DNA from: Eucommia ulmoides
Taxonomy: Eukaryota > Streptophyta > Magnoliopsida > Garryales > Eucommiaceae
Length of the DNA stretch: 64,000 bases
NCBI GenBank assembly: GCA_016647705.1
Contig: JAENRU010000170.1
Location: 620,001 to 684,000 of the forward strand
Reading direction: 5' to 3'
How positions within the stretch are numbered: position 1 is the stretch's first letter; each line of letters opens with the position of its first letter. The notes beneath the pieces were generated by a model. The model did no database searches, was not told the DNA's origin, and worked only from the letters and a program-made list of their open reading frames with translations. Positions 11,071 to 21,601 of the stretch are shown here, one piece after another. The position numbers and the translations under genes are program-made.

Positions 11071-11875
11071 AGGGTTAGTTACCTTTTACTCCCTAGTACT
11101 TTAATCTTGTTTTATTTTATTCCCTATACTTTAAAAACTTACGTTTTACCCCCTTCTATTTATAATAAATTAAAAATTATTATTTTTTGTTTAACTTAAT
11201 CAAATATGCTAAAAATGGATGAAAATAATTTTTCATGAAATGAATCAAATTGATTTACTTCTCATTTAAATATAAATAATTAATTTTTTAAAATGATTAT
11301 TTTAAAAAAAAAGTAATAAAATATATCTACTAAAAAAAGTTTAATGTAGAACATTTTAAAAAGGAGTAAAACAATTTGGAAGAGAGTAATAAAGTTTAGG
11401 GTTAGTTACCTTTTACTCCGTCTATGTGCTACTTTGATCTTGTTTTATTTTATTCTCTCTCCTTTAAAATTTATGTTCTAGTTTTCTACCTCCTTCTATT
11501 TATAATAAATTATTATTTTTTATTTAATTTAGTCGAATATGCTAAAAATGAGTGAAAATAATTTATCATCTCAATTTTACACGAAATGAATGAAATTACC
11601 CTTTATTTTATTTTTATGAAAAAGAAAAAAGAAAATAAAAATAGAGAGAAAAACATAGTTGGGGAGAGAAAATGCTAATTGGTTTTAAATATTAAATCTA
11701 AAGTAAAAAAAAAAAAAAGTAAAATAAATTTACTTTTACGTTTTTTTAATAAATTGTTAGTTTTTTACTGTAGTCAAGAGTAAAAAGAAGTGGTATGTAC
11801 GTTTTTAAAATATACGGGGGTTAAAATAAAATAATACTTAAGCATAAAGGGGCAAAAAAAATTAACCCTAAAGTT
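11071..11875. mobile_element. TIR element with two left ends (composite MITE)
   Basis: Two copies of the left end (TTTAGGGTTAGTTACCTTTT) start near 11071 and 11396. One right end near 11840-11875 (TTAACCCTAAAGTTT) is their inverted complement. This suggests one copy inserted into, or was tandemly duplicated onto, another. A third relative sits in a cyclin H intron at about 48624-49095. No coding capacity is visible. Confidence 0.5.
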
Positions 11876-11989
11876 TATGTTTAAAATTTTTAATAGCTAA
11901 ATTATACCTTTTTTTTTGGAAAAATTATGAAAAGTATGAGGGGTAGAAATAAAAAGAAAATAAGTTTTGGGGTTACCTCCGCTTGCATT

Positions 11990-12349
11990 ACCCACTATAT
12001 TTTCCTCCTCTTTGCACGTGTTGTACTCTCTGGCCAGCGCAGCCGGTGATGCGGCGGACGGTTAGAGAAGATGGCCGATGGGCTCCACCGTCGAATCCGA
12101 CAAAAATGGCTAAGCATAGAGCTACTCTTCTGCTGCTACAAAAACAAACCTGGATTCAGATTTCGAGAGAGAGAGAGAGAGAGAAATGAGAGAGAGTGTT
12201 GCATTGAGGGGAGGCCGTGAGAGACAATTTTTTTCACATGAATCTCACCGGAGAATTGCGGGTTTCCTGACGGCCGAGCATTTTCCGGCGCTTTAATTGA
12301 AACGGAGAAGGCCGTGGTGGTTGTTCTTTCTTCGTTTCTGTTCCGGAAG
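11990..12349 (+). promoter_or_regulatory. ACR9 proximal promoter / 5' leader
   Basis: This stretch precedes the ACR9 start codon. It holds a G-box CACGTG at 12015-12020 and, presumably inside the leader, an (AG)n run at about 12164-12184. The composition is less AT-rich than the DNA upstream. The transcription start is not determinable from the sequence. A short upstream ATG occurs at 12188 (ATGAGAGAG...). Confidence 0.4.
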
Positions 12350-15300
12350 ATGGGAATTTCGTGGGATGACGTCGTGCTTATCGAGGAAGGCAAGAGTCCC
12401 GGCGATCCGGCCATGGTGACGGTGAATTGTCCCGATAAGGCGGGGCTTGGATGCGATCTCTGCCGAATCATACTCGAATTCGGACTCTTCATCACCCGCG
12501 GAGGTCAGCTTTCTCAAATCAACTCCTCAAATCGAATCTTTTTTTTTTCAGTCTCGTTCAATTGATTCCTTCAATTACGACTCTAATTTTTCCTCGCTTA
12601 TTTCAATTTCCAAATTCATATGAATCTAGAGTTCTTATTTAAGATTCCATTAGAAATGTCAAATTGTAGCTCAGGATTTCTGTTTGTGAGAAATTCTTAT
12701 GGTAAATTGTGCAATTAACATTAATGAATCTCTACGAGGATTTGGATATTTTAAGAACCTGTTTGGTTTTGCAAAACTGTATAAACAGATTTCATATCTC
12801 GTAAACCTGTTTTCAGATTACAAACCAAACAGACCCTTAACTGTTGTTCTTACAGATGGAATTTTGACCTAAAAGCCAAATAAAGTTATTTAGAAGCTAA
12901 CAAGGTTCAGAAAATTCTGATAGCCAATTGATATAGGCACCATTTGATGAACTTTTGTTTTTCTTTTTTCAAGAACACTTTTTAGAAAGTGATTTTAAGA
13001 ATCAAGAAAGTAAAACTTCTATTTTTGGAATGGCAATATATATGTATTTTCCAGAGATTGATGGGTTGTGAAATTCTTTGGATTCAAAGATCGGTAACAT
13101 GGATAACAATAAGATATCATCTTTACGAAATCAAACACGCTTTTAATTTTTACCTTTTTATTAAAGTAAAAACATTTTTTTTGATCAATTAACTTCTTGA
13201 TAATAATAGGTACTTAAGGGGAAAAAAAGCATTACCTAACAGTGTCACAGATAATTTGGCGAATTCATAATGCCTTGTTTGGGAACATGACATTGATATG
13301 AAATTTATTTATTTATTTATTTTCGTGAAATCAATTTTTGAATAGATTTCTCGACCGATGGAAGATGGTGTTACATTGTATTGTGGGTTGTTCCACGCCC
13401 GAGTTCAATGATAATCGATTGGGAGAGTTTGAAAAACCGGCTTTTATCTGCTTGTCCTTCATGCATGCTTCCATTTTACTTGAGTCAGCCGCCCAGTTGT
13501 TCCCCTCCTCCACTTTACTTGTTAAAAGTGTTTTGCCTCGACCAGAAAGGGTTATTGCACGGTAAATTTTTCTCTCGTTTTCCCTGAATATTTTTCAGTT
13601 TTTAGCCATATCGAGTTAAAATAAAGAGATCCCTGTCATATTGTTCTCTATTTTCAGTTTTTTTAATCATTTTTAGAGCGTTTTATTTTTGTATTTCTTA
13701 CCAGCTTATTTTTCAGTCTCTACCAATATTTTAGTTGGCTTTAACTATAATATCTAATGCAAGATTCAACATTTAATTAATCTTAATTTGGTGGATTCAA
13801 TCTAGTTTATGTTAATTGAAATACTAAAACATATTCAGAGGACTAAAAAATGAAAAGATAAAAAACGGGGATAAAAAATCATAAATGAATTATTTCAAGG
13901 ATGGCATAATAAATTCCCCATGCTACCCCCACACCCCCCACCAAAAAAAAAGTATACACACACACACTAACTATATATACACACGCACATATATATACAC
14001 CCATACATGACATTCTTGGTTCAAATTTGACCAGTTGAGATATTTGGAACCAATATTTTGTTTATTTCTTTAGTCGATTTCGTAGTGGATTCTTGTTCTA
14101 TTTTCCTACTCTTTCTAGATTCAAAGACCCATCACGAAATCACAAAAAGAAAAACGGATTCATAAGTTTGCTTTATATATATATGGCTTTCATTTCTAAT
14201 GTTTTGATGTGGGGGTGTATCTTCTGTAGATGTTACTAAAGTTCTTTGTGAGCTTGAGCTAGCAATTCAAAGAGTAAAAGTGATGACTACCCCAGATGAC
14301 AAAGTCCTGGACCTCTTCTTCATAACCGATGGCATGTGAGTCTCTTGCCTCTCTCTCTCTTTTTTTTTTGTGTGTGTGTGTGTGTGTGAAAGTAATTGAT
14401 GAGTTGTGATATTTACTTTTGAACTAAGAATAACCGACATGGATAAATAAAGACAGATACAACGATATCGTAAATTTCCAAAAATAGGATATCTATTAAT
14501 AAATCAGGATCTTTTTTCAAAAATGTCCTTTCATTAATGGTTTGGATTAATTTGAGAGGAATGGATGGTTGAGATGGGTTGATGAAATATTTAGGAGGGA
14601 AAATCTTCGCCTGAAAATTTCGTACCCCCACCTAAAAAATAATTAAGTTAGATTATATATTGTTCCCTTTAAGTTTTACATGTGTACTTTATTAACCAAT
14701 TTATTATTACTTACTATTTTTTTACTCTTAAAAAAATTAAAAATTGATATAGTATCTTTAGGCACGAAGAATCATATAGATTAAATTGATTTATTTATAC
14801 TCAAAATAGTCTTCTTGCAAAAACGTTAATAAAGGGGCAGTACTCACATCAAATGAATTTATGTTATAATGCATAAAATTCATTTGTTTCCTATTAGTTA
14901 AAAGGAGAGAGATCAATTCGAATGTTTATACATACCCTTTTTTTTTTTTTTTTTTTTTAAAATAAAAATTATTTGACAATATTAATTTCAGGGACTTGTT
15001 ACACACAAAAGGAAGAAGAGAAGACACGTGCAGACATCTCAGTGTAGTCCTAGGAGAGTATTGCATCAGCTGCGAGCTTCAGTTGGCGGGGCCCGAATAC
15101 GAAACTATGCAAAGCTTCTCAAGTCTCTCAGAAGCCGTTGCAGAAGAATTATTCAGCTGCAAGTTGTCTAAAACGGAAGCTTCTTCACAGGCCCTGAGCC
15201 CCGACATGACAAAAGTCAAGAAGGCCACCATTGCAATTGATAATTCTCTAAGCCCGGCTCATACCTTGCTCCAGATAGAATGCGCTGATCAAAAGGGACT

Positions 15301-18300
15301 CATATATGACATCTTGAGGACATCAAAGGATTGCGATATTCAGGTAATTTATAATTCTCTTAGGGTATTGTTCGGATTCTTGGAATTGGAGGCTCAGAAT
15401 TGGAATCAGAAATGAGCGCAGGTGAGAATCTAAAGAGTTACATCCGTTGATTTCAAATTCCAATTCCAATGCTTGAATTTTGTGTTACCAAACAATACCT
15501 TAGACAGCGTAGAAATGAATGCACGTAAAAATTTTAAAATCTGCATACTTTCATTTCTAAATCCAATTCTGGGATTGTTAAATCCCACATCGCTTGTGTT
15601 ACCTGATCCTGAGTTATATATAAAACTTAAGGCAATCCTTATCTTACAAGGTATCTTTCGAGAGTGAGTTAGTTCAATTGGGTTACTACGTGCCATGTGG
15701 TATCAGAGCCACACTCTTGTCTAATATTAGGTGTGTTGAATCCCACATCGATGTTGGCCCCCTAATATCCGTTCGCAGTGGGCTTAACTCAATGACCGTA
15801 ATTCCGTGCGTCCAAGTGCTACTTTAGTTCAATTCTAGAATCCATACAGAATCTTTCTGAACTTATTGGGCCAAATGCATGGGTAGTCCCTAAAATTTGG
15901 GGGTCCTGACAAATTAGTTCTCGAAGTATCAACTTTCTCAAACAAGGTCCTGAAGTTAAAAATTATATTTATATGAATTGAGTTCAATTTAACACAAATA
16001 AATTTTCAACTACTACATTATGTCAAATGAATGATGTAGAATACAATTTGCAAAACACATTTGTGTTTCGAGGGTTTGGAGCAAAATTTCCCGTATGCTA
16101 ATGGTGATTTCGAACTATATTTTCTAATTAGGAAATATGAGGCTTTCATGGTTCGAATTTCACTCCAGTTCGTGAAAAATATTAAAATATTCTTCAAATT
16201 TGTGTTTAAATATAACACGTGACATCCGCATAGTAGTTTTAACTCCCTTAGTGTAAAAGGGTTAACAATTTAGGGACTTCAATGGGAAAAATTAAAACAT
16301 CAGGGACCGATTTGAAATTAATGGAAGATGAGTAACTGTAATGGTCCGTCGTTTAGGTGAGATATTTGAAAGATGTATTTGATTTCGAGAAGTGATTTGT
16401 AAATTTTACAATTTTCCTGAAAATCTTTTCCTACTTCTTCAAGTACGTTTTGAGTCCTATTTGTTAGTATTTTTTAATCCACCATTCTAATAATAATCAT
16501 CTCGTTTAGATTGCTTATGGAAGAATCTCTCCGTGTGTGAAAGGTCACCGCACGATGGACCTATTTATACTAAAAACCGATGGCAAAAAGATAGTAGACC
16601 ATGAGAGCAAGGTGGCTTTGTGTTCTCGCTTGAAGGAGGAAATGCTTCATCCTTTGAGAGTCACCATTGCCAACCGTGGCCCCGACACAGAGCTCTTGGT
16701 TGCTAATCCTGTTGAGTTATCGGGCAAGGGAAGGCCTCGTGTCTTCTACGATGTTACTTTTGCCTTAAAAAAGCTCGGGATTTGTGTTTTCTCGGTAAGA
16801 TTTCGATACTTTTTTTCTCCTTACAATACTCTTGTTTTTGTTCTGTTTTGTTTCTGTTTTATTTTTTATGCTAGCACTAGGAGTTGTTTGCGTGAGGCAT
16901 TTGAAGACTGAATTTGATTTGATCATAAGTGAATATCAGAACATACCAAATGAATACGTTTTGGATTAAATTATAAATTAGCTTTTTTGTTAAAAATATA
17001 AAATTTTAAAAATGAGTGATAAACAATAAGGGTATATGCCATTGACCTCTTTTGTCAATTTGTACTATACTAAATACCTCACTTGTCATTTTGTAAATAC
17101 CAGAGACCTTCCCTGTTTTTTTGCTCAAACACCACTTACCTCCTTTATTGATTAAAAAATAATAAAAGTTTTATTATAATACCAATTTTACCCTTGACTA
17201 TTTAAAAAAAATTAAATAATAAAAAACTAAAATACATAAATAACTATTTAATTTATATATATCCGTCGCCATCTCCTACCACTGCACCCACTGCCACCAC
17301 CACCTCCTACCGCCGCCGCCACCCACCACCTGCCGCCACCTCCCACCGCCACCATCCACCCAACACCACCACCTCCCACCGCCACCTCCTACTGCTGCCA
17401 CCACCTACCACCCTCCTCCACCTCCCGCCGCCGCCACCCACCACCTCCCACCGCCACTACCCACCCCCATTAAAAAAAATAAAAAAACCTTTTATTAACT
17501 TTTTTCTCTCTCTTTGGTGGTGGTGGGGGTTGGTGGTGGCGGCGGTGGGCGGTGGGAGGTGGTGTTGGGTGGCGGCGGTGGGAGGTGGCGGAGGGTGGTG
17601 GGTGGTGGCGGCGGTGGAGGTGGGGGATGGGAGTTGGGCGGTGGCGGTGGCGGTAGGATTTGAGTAGTGGTGAGAGGTAAATATAATTATTTAAAAAGTT
17701 AAGGGTAAAAAAAATAATTTTAAAAATATAGAAGTGTTAATGAATTTTTTTTAAAAATAACCTAAGGGCAATTTTGTCTAAAGGAAGGTAAGTGGTGTTT
17801 GAGTAAAAAGACAGTGGAAGTCTCTGCTATTTAAAAAATGACAGGGGAGATATCTGGTATAGTACAAAATGATAGGGGAGGTCAATGACATATACCCTAA
17901 ACAATAAAGTATAAACATTATTTAGTATATAATTTGAATTATTTTAATAATAATATATATTCACCAATGTTTAAATAGTTAATTATTTTAGACATATAAT
18001 ACATGATTACAAAATCTTTTTAAAAAAAAATAAATGTAGATCGATACTTTTTAAAACTAAATTATATATTATAACTACTCGTATTGGATCATTATCGGAT
18101 CATATTTGATCCAATTCTTATTCGATCCATTATCAGATTTAGAATATAAACACCACTTCGACACATTTCTTAATAAACAGATTCGATTCAAATCAAAATC
18201 CAATCCGTTGAAGTAGGTGCGGCGGAGCCATATAAGGTGAGGGGGACTCAAGAGCCCCCTTAATTTTTTAAAATTTCCACTGTTACCCTATATTTTTAGA

Positions 18301-18578
18301 ATAATTAAAGCCTTTAAATATTTACACAAGACCTTCTTGATTTTATTTAAATATTTTTTTTTTCTCCCGCAATCAATTTTCTAGATTTGTCGCTGGAACT
18401 AGGATCTAATTTTTTTCACTTTTTTTTTAAGGCTGAAATTGGGAGACATTCAACGTCGGATCGCCAATGGGAGGTCTACAGATTTCTCTTAGACGAAAGC
18501 CCAGGATTTCCACTGGCCAGTGGAAGATCTAGAAATGAGATCGTGGACCAAGTGAGAAGAACACTAATGGGCTGGTGA
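12350..18578 (+). CDS. ACR9: ACT domain-repeat protein ACR9
   Basis: This gene encodes a 419-residue member of the plant ACR family, whose ACT domains are thought to bind amino acids as regulatory sensors; no catalytic domain is present. Exons are 12350-12503, 13346-13561, 14230-14335, 14992-15343, 16510-16794 and 18432-18578, with every phase agreeing. The first in-frame ATG in good context gives MGISWDDVVLIEEGK. ACT-type DxxGLxxD/C turns are visible: PDKAGLGCDLCRI (about residue 28), LDQKGLLHDVTKVL (about 115) and ADQKGLIYDILRTSKDCD (about 256). A C-terminal block holds NPVELSGKGRPRVFYDV and AEIGRH...RQWEVYRFLLDES, ending in TLMGW. These blocks match my memory of Arabidopsis ACR9 (411 residues) better than ACR10. 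Introns carry a MITE (12754), a MITE plus TRIM (15363-15840) and a foldback element (17029-17898). Confidence 0.95.
12754..12836. mobile_element. Short MITE in ACR9 intron 1
   Basis: An 83-bp element starts AGAACCTGTTTGGTTTTG, ends ACAAACCAAACAGACCC and is flanked by TTA on both sides. It is non-coding, with nearly full inverted symmetry. Confidence 0.6.
15363..15499. mobile_element. Tourist/Harbinger-like MITE in ACR9 intron 4
   Basis: A 137-bp element starts GGGTATTGTTCGGATTC and ends TTACCAAACAATACC, with an exact TTA target duplication at 15360-15362 and 15500-15502. It lies only 19 bases behind the exon ending at 15343. A relative is at about 49595-49725. Confidence 0.75.
15576..15840 (+). 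mobile_element. TRIM retrotransposon remnant (short LTR plus primer-binding site)
   Basis: The remnant begins with a short LTR, TGTTAAATCCCACATCG, with a TATATATAAA box about 22 bases downstream. The LTR is followed near 15700 by TGGTATCAGAGCC, the usual plant primer-binding site complementary to initiator methionine tRNA. A second TTGAATCCCACATCG head begins near 15735. It lies in ACR9 intron 4 and has no coding capacity. The right end is not clear, so this copy looks partial. Relatives lie at 45272-45790 and 57670-57784. Confidence 0.65.
17029..17898. mobile_element. MULE-like foldback MITE with CCACC/GGTGG arms in ACR9 intron 5
   Basis: An 870-bp element has long inverted ends: AGGGTATATGCCATTGACCT on the left and AGGTCAATGACATATACCCT on the right. 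It is flanked by AAACAATA (17021-17028 and 17899-17906), or by a 9-bp TAAACAATA if the last base is counted as flank. Such a duplication length fits Mutator-like or hAT elements. The inner arms (about 17270-17470 and 17514-17660) are C-rich then G-rich trinucleotide-like tracts that are inverted copies of each other. There is no transposase. The G-rich arm lies on the transcribed sense strand of ACR9. Confidence 0.8.
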
Positions 18579-18904
18579 GAGAGAGAAGAAAACCGAAAAC
18601 CCTTTTTGACAACGAAAAACTAACCGGTGGAAGCAAAAAGTCTTATCCCGAATTATACTGAAGGTTTCAAATCCTTAATCTCTCTGTGTTTCTTCTATTT
18701 TTCCATCTTGTATGCTTGACATTTTTGGAAGTTTTCCTTGTATCCTTTTATTTTCTCTGCTAAGATGTGCATATGTATTTTTGGATAAATTTCTCTCTTT
18801 TAGCCTGTCGAAATGAGAATTTAGGCCCTATTGTTTAGTGCTTTTGTTCTCGGACTTTTTCTTTCTCTTTTCCTAGGAAAGTAGGAACAAATTTTTTTGT
18901 CTCT

Positions 18905-19220
18905 GCCAACGTTCCCAAACTTAATCGTTTTCCATGATAAAAACTTGTTTTGAGTGTTCCTGCTATTCCATATTTCCTTGAGAGCGCTCAACCTATAGGA
19001 ACTGTTCAGGATAGAGTTCTGTTCCTGTTTCAGATTTTATGACAAGTGTGCTCAACCTATAGGAACTGTTTATGCCAATGTTCCAAAACATAATTGTTTT
19101 CCATGATAAAAAACTTGTTTAAATGATTTTGCTATTCTATATTTCCTCGAGAGTGCTCAACTTGTAGGAACTATTCAGGATAGAGTTCTGTTCCTGTTCC
19201 GGATTTTATGACGAGTGTAA
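18905..19220. repeat. Diverged tandem duplication behind ACR9, unit about 155-175 bp
   Basis: Two successive blocks share TTTTCCATGATAAAAA, TATTTCCT(T/C)GAGAG, a GTAGGAACT/ATAGGAACT block and GGATAGAGTTCTGTTCCTG. The surrounding 18579-18904 presumably contains the ACR9 3'UTR, with TTTGTATCC-type T-rich stretches. No ORF is seen. Confidence 0.6.
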
Positions 19221-19327
19221 AGAATATGACGAGAGTTTTGTTCATTATCCCCTAAAAACATATGAATTTGTAAAATAACTAATGAAAAGTTGAAGAAATT
19301 ACAAAAAATAAATAAATTCGGCACTCC

Positions 19328-19880
19328 TTAACAAACCAAGCTAAAGTTGGATAAATGTTCCATCACTCTATCTGCACAGAGAAGTGATAGCATTTCACTT
19401 GGGGCGCTATCAATGAAGGCAAAGCTTTGGTTATCTTCCGCTCCATTTTTTGCCAACCGATGCGGCCATTTGTTTCCATCACGAAAGACATGCATGGTCT
19501 TTCCTTCCAACGTCTCTATGATTGCTCGACAATCTTCCACCAGGTTCTGAAAGAGAATTTTGGGATGCACCCGCTTCTTATGAGCATGATTGCGCATTCT
19601 GAGTCTGATTCCACAATAACACCTTGGAGGTTTTGGTCCCAGCAGATACATAGGACATGAAAGATTCCTTTGATTTTAGCTTCAAGACTAAGCAATTCTC
19701 AATCTTTCCAAGGTTCCCACAACACCATCTTCGAACATCATCCCTTAGGAGACCTGCACAAGTGCCATTTCCTGGGTTTCCTTTGGCGCTCCCATCTGTG
19801 ATTAACTTGAAAGTACCTGTCACATGCAAACACCGAGCCACTTCAGTAGTTTGTTTATTGCTCTTCACTCTCCGTTCCAC
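19328..19880 (-). pseudogene. LINE-derived RNase H domain remnant
   Basis: On the - strand, one frame (19880 to about 19650) reads FKLITDGSAKGNPGNGTCAG, the start of the RNase H fold of plant non-LTR elements. A shifted frame (19651-19328) then reads DCRAIIETLEGK and FRDGNKWPHRLAKNGAE, the later part of the same domain, where the family has an REgN..AD.LAk.G pattern. At least one frameshift separates the two, and the middle of the domain is degraded. No reverse transcriptase is found upstream on that strand (19900-20570). I read it as the 3' stub of an old LINE, not a host gene. Confidence 0.7.
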
Positions 19881-19899
19881 ATTGTTTGACGTGTTTGCT

Positions 19900-20570
19900 C
19901 TAAGGTAATTTAAGTTTCCCTATAAGAATGGACCGGGGAAGAAGATTCATCTGTGTAGTATATGTTGTGATGAATCAGATAAGTATTTTACGACCTGCAA
20001 TGGATAACGTATTTGCTTTCAAATTAGACAGTCTGCCTTGGATCTTTAGTCTTCGTTTTTGAGGTACCGGGAAAGACCTTATATTCGAGACATTCCATGT
20101 GATTTCGACAAAAATCAAAGTCATTCCATATAGTTTTTATAATACTTGAACCACTCCTTATCATATTTTGTTGACAAAAATATCTTTACAATATTTTTTT
20201 AATTTTTTTTATTATATTATATATTTTACTCTGTATCTTTTATTTTTTTACTATTTTTTATTTTTCACTTTCGTTTCCTATTTTTTATTTTTTTTGTTAT
20301 TTTTTATTTTTAATTTATTTTTATTCTTTTAAATTTTATTTTTTGAATTTTGTTAATTATTATTTTGATTTTTTTTTTTTTATTTTCTACCAATACCATA
20401 TTAAAAAATAAAATAAAAATATAAAAATAAACAACAGAGAAAGAGAAAATAAATAATAAAAATAAAAAATAATAATATTTTATAAAGATATATTTATTAA
20501 AAAAATATTATGAAAGGGACAATGCATATAAATATAAGAGACTGACTACAATACATTTGAAAAATAAACT
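19900..20570. other. Intergenic, T-rich then A-rich low-complexity DNA
   Basis: Positions 20170-20395 are strongly T-rich and 20396-20515 are A-rich. The two halves partly complement each other (TGACAAAAATATCTTTA versus TAAAGATATATTTATTAA), suggesting an old foldback element. No coding signal is seen. The last part must contain the ECI1 promoter, but I could not identify a convincing TATA box. Confidence 0.4.
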
Positions 20571-20636
20571 ACAGCTGATGACCGCCGGCTGCCGTTGAAA
20601 ATAAATACGAATTTCACCCAAGAATTTTTTCCACAT

Positions 20637-21341
20637 ATGGAGAAGGAGATGTGCTCGTTAGAAAAGAGGGGCAGTATCTTCGTCCTCACCTTAACCGGCG
20701 ACGACGAGCACCGCATTAATCCGACACTCGTCGACTCCGTCAGGGCCGCCATCCGCCGCGTTCGGTCGGAGGCCGATGGGCCATCCGCGCTGGTCACCAC
20801 CGCCCACGGCAAGTTCTTCTCCAACGGCTACGATCTCGCGTGGGCCGGATCGGACGTGATTCGGCGTCAGCTCATGGACTCCAAGTTCCAATCACTCGTC
20901 GCCGATCTCATTTCGCTTCCCATGCCGACAATAGCGGCCGTCTCCGGTCACGCCTCCGCCGCCGGATTTGTCCTCGCGCTCGCTCACGACTACATCGTGA
21001 TGCGGAAGGATCGGGGGTTCCTGTACATGAGCGAGGTCGACATAGGGTTAAAGATTCCGGCGTGGTTCGTGGCTGTGCTGAAGACAAAGGCCGGTTCGCC
21101 GGCGGTTTGGCGCGATGTGGTGTTGACGGCGAGGAAGGTGACGGCGGAGGTGGGGGTTCAGATGGGAATTGTGCACTCGGCGCACGATAGTGCGGAGGAG
21201 ACCGTGAAAGCTGCGGTTGAGATGGGGGAGACGATGGTAAGGAGGAAATGGGATGGACACGTGTACGCTCATAGTAGGGCCACGTTGTTTGCTGACGTGG
21301 TGGATGTACTCTCTCTCCATGGGAAACCCTCAAGGCTTTGA
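20637..21341 (+). CDS. ECI1: Peroxisomal enoyl-CoA delta(3,2)-isomerase (ECI1-like)
   Basis: This intronless gene encodes a 234-residue crotonase-superfamily protein that moves the double bond of 3-enoyl-CoAs to the 2-trans position, so that unsaturated fatty acids can enter beta-oxidation. Visible marks are MCSLEKRG and LTLTGDDEHR at the N-terminus, the CoA/oxyanion-hole loops KFFSNGYDLAWA and SGHASAAGF, and GFLYMSEVDIGLKIP, which contains the likely catalytic glutamate. The C-terminus PSRL* is a canonical SRL-type PTS1 for peroxisomal import. The first ATG is at 20637; a second at 20649 gives the family's usual MCxLEKRG start, so the true start may be 12 bases later. The length fits the family (about 240). 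Codon use is much more GC-rich than the surroundings. Confidence 0.95.
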   Translation: MEKEMCSLEKRGSIFVLTLTGDDEHRINPTLVDSVRAAIRRVRSEADGPSALVTTAHGKFFSNGYDLAWAGSDVIRRQLMDSKFQSLVADLISLPMPTIAAVSGHASAAGFVLALAHDYIVMRKDRGFLYMSEVDIGLKIPAWFVAVLKTKAGSPAVWRDVVLTARKVTAEVGVQMGIVHSAHDSAEETVKAAVEMGETMVRRKWDGHVYAHSRATLFADVVDVLSLHGKPSRL

Positions 21342-21601
21342 GAAAAATGCTATTGATACTCCTAGAAATACTTCTTGTACTATAAAAATTTGGTTATTTA
21401 CTTGAAAAAGTGAATTTTTAATACAAAATCTCCCTATTCTAATAAAAATAAAATAAAAGATATTTTTCTATACTAAAATTCTATAAAAAAAAATGGAAAA
21501 TATCAAATTTTATTGAGTTTTCGGGTGATTTGTCTATTTGAAGGGTTGACTATTTTCGTTTATGAGTGATTGGTTCAATTTTTTCAATATAAATGGATAA
21601 G
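21342..21601. other. ECI1 3' flank
   Basis: This AT-rich stretch follows the ECI1 stop codon and presumably includes the 3'UTR; AATAAAAATAAAATAAAAG near 21437 could serve as a polyadenylation signal. No other feature is seen. Confidence 0.35.

Noticed and set aside
19328-19880. Host RNase H-domain gene on the - strand
   Set aside because: The domain is split by a frameshift, lacks a complete core and resembles the 3' end of plant LINEs.
20908-21333. 141-residue frame on the - strand over ECI1
   Set aside because: It is a shadow of the GC-rich ECI1 coding sequence; the + strand frame has complete conserved motifs.
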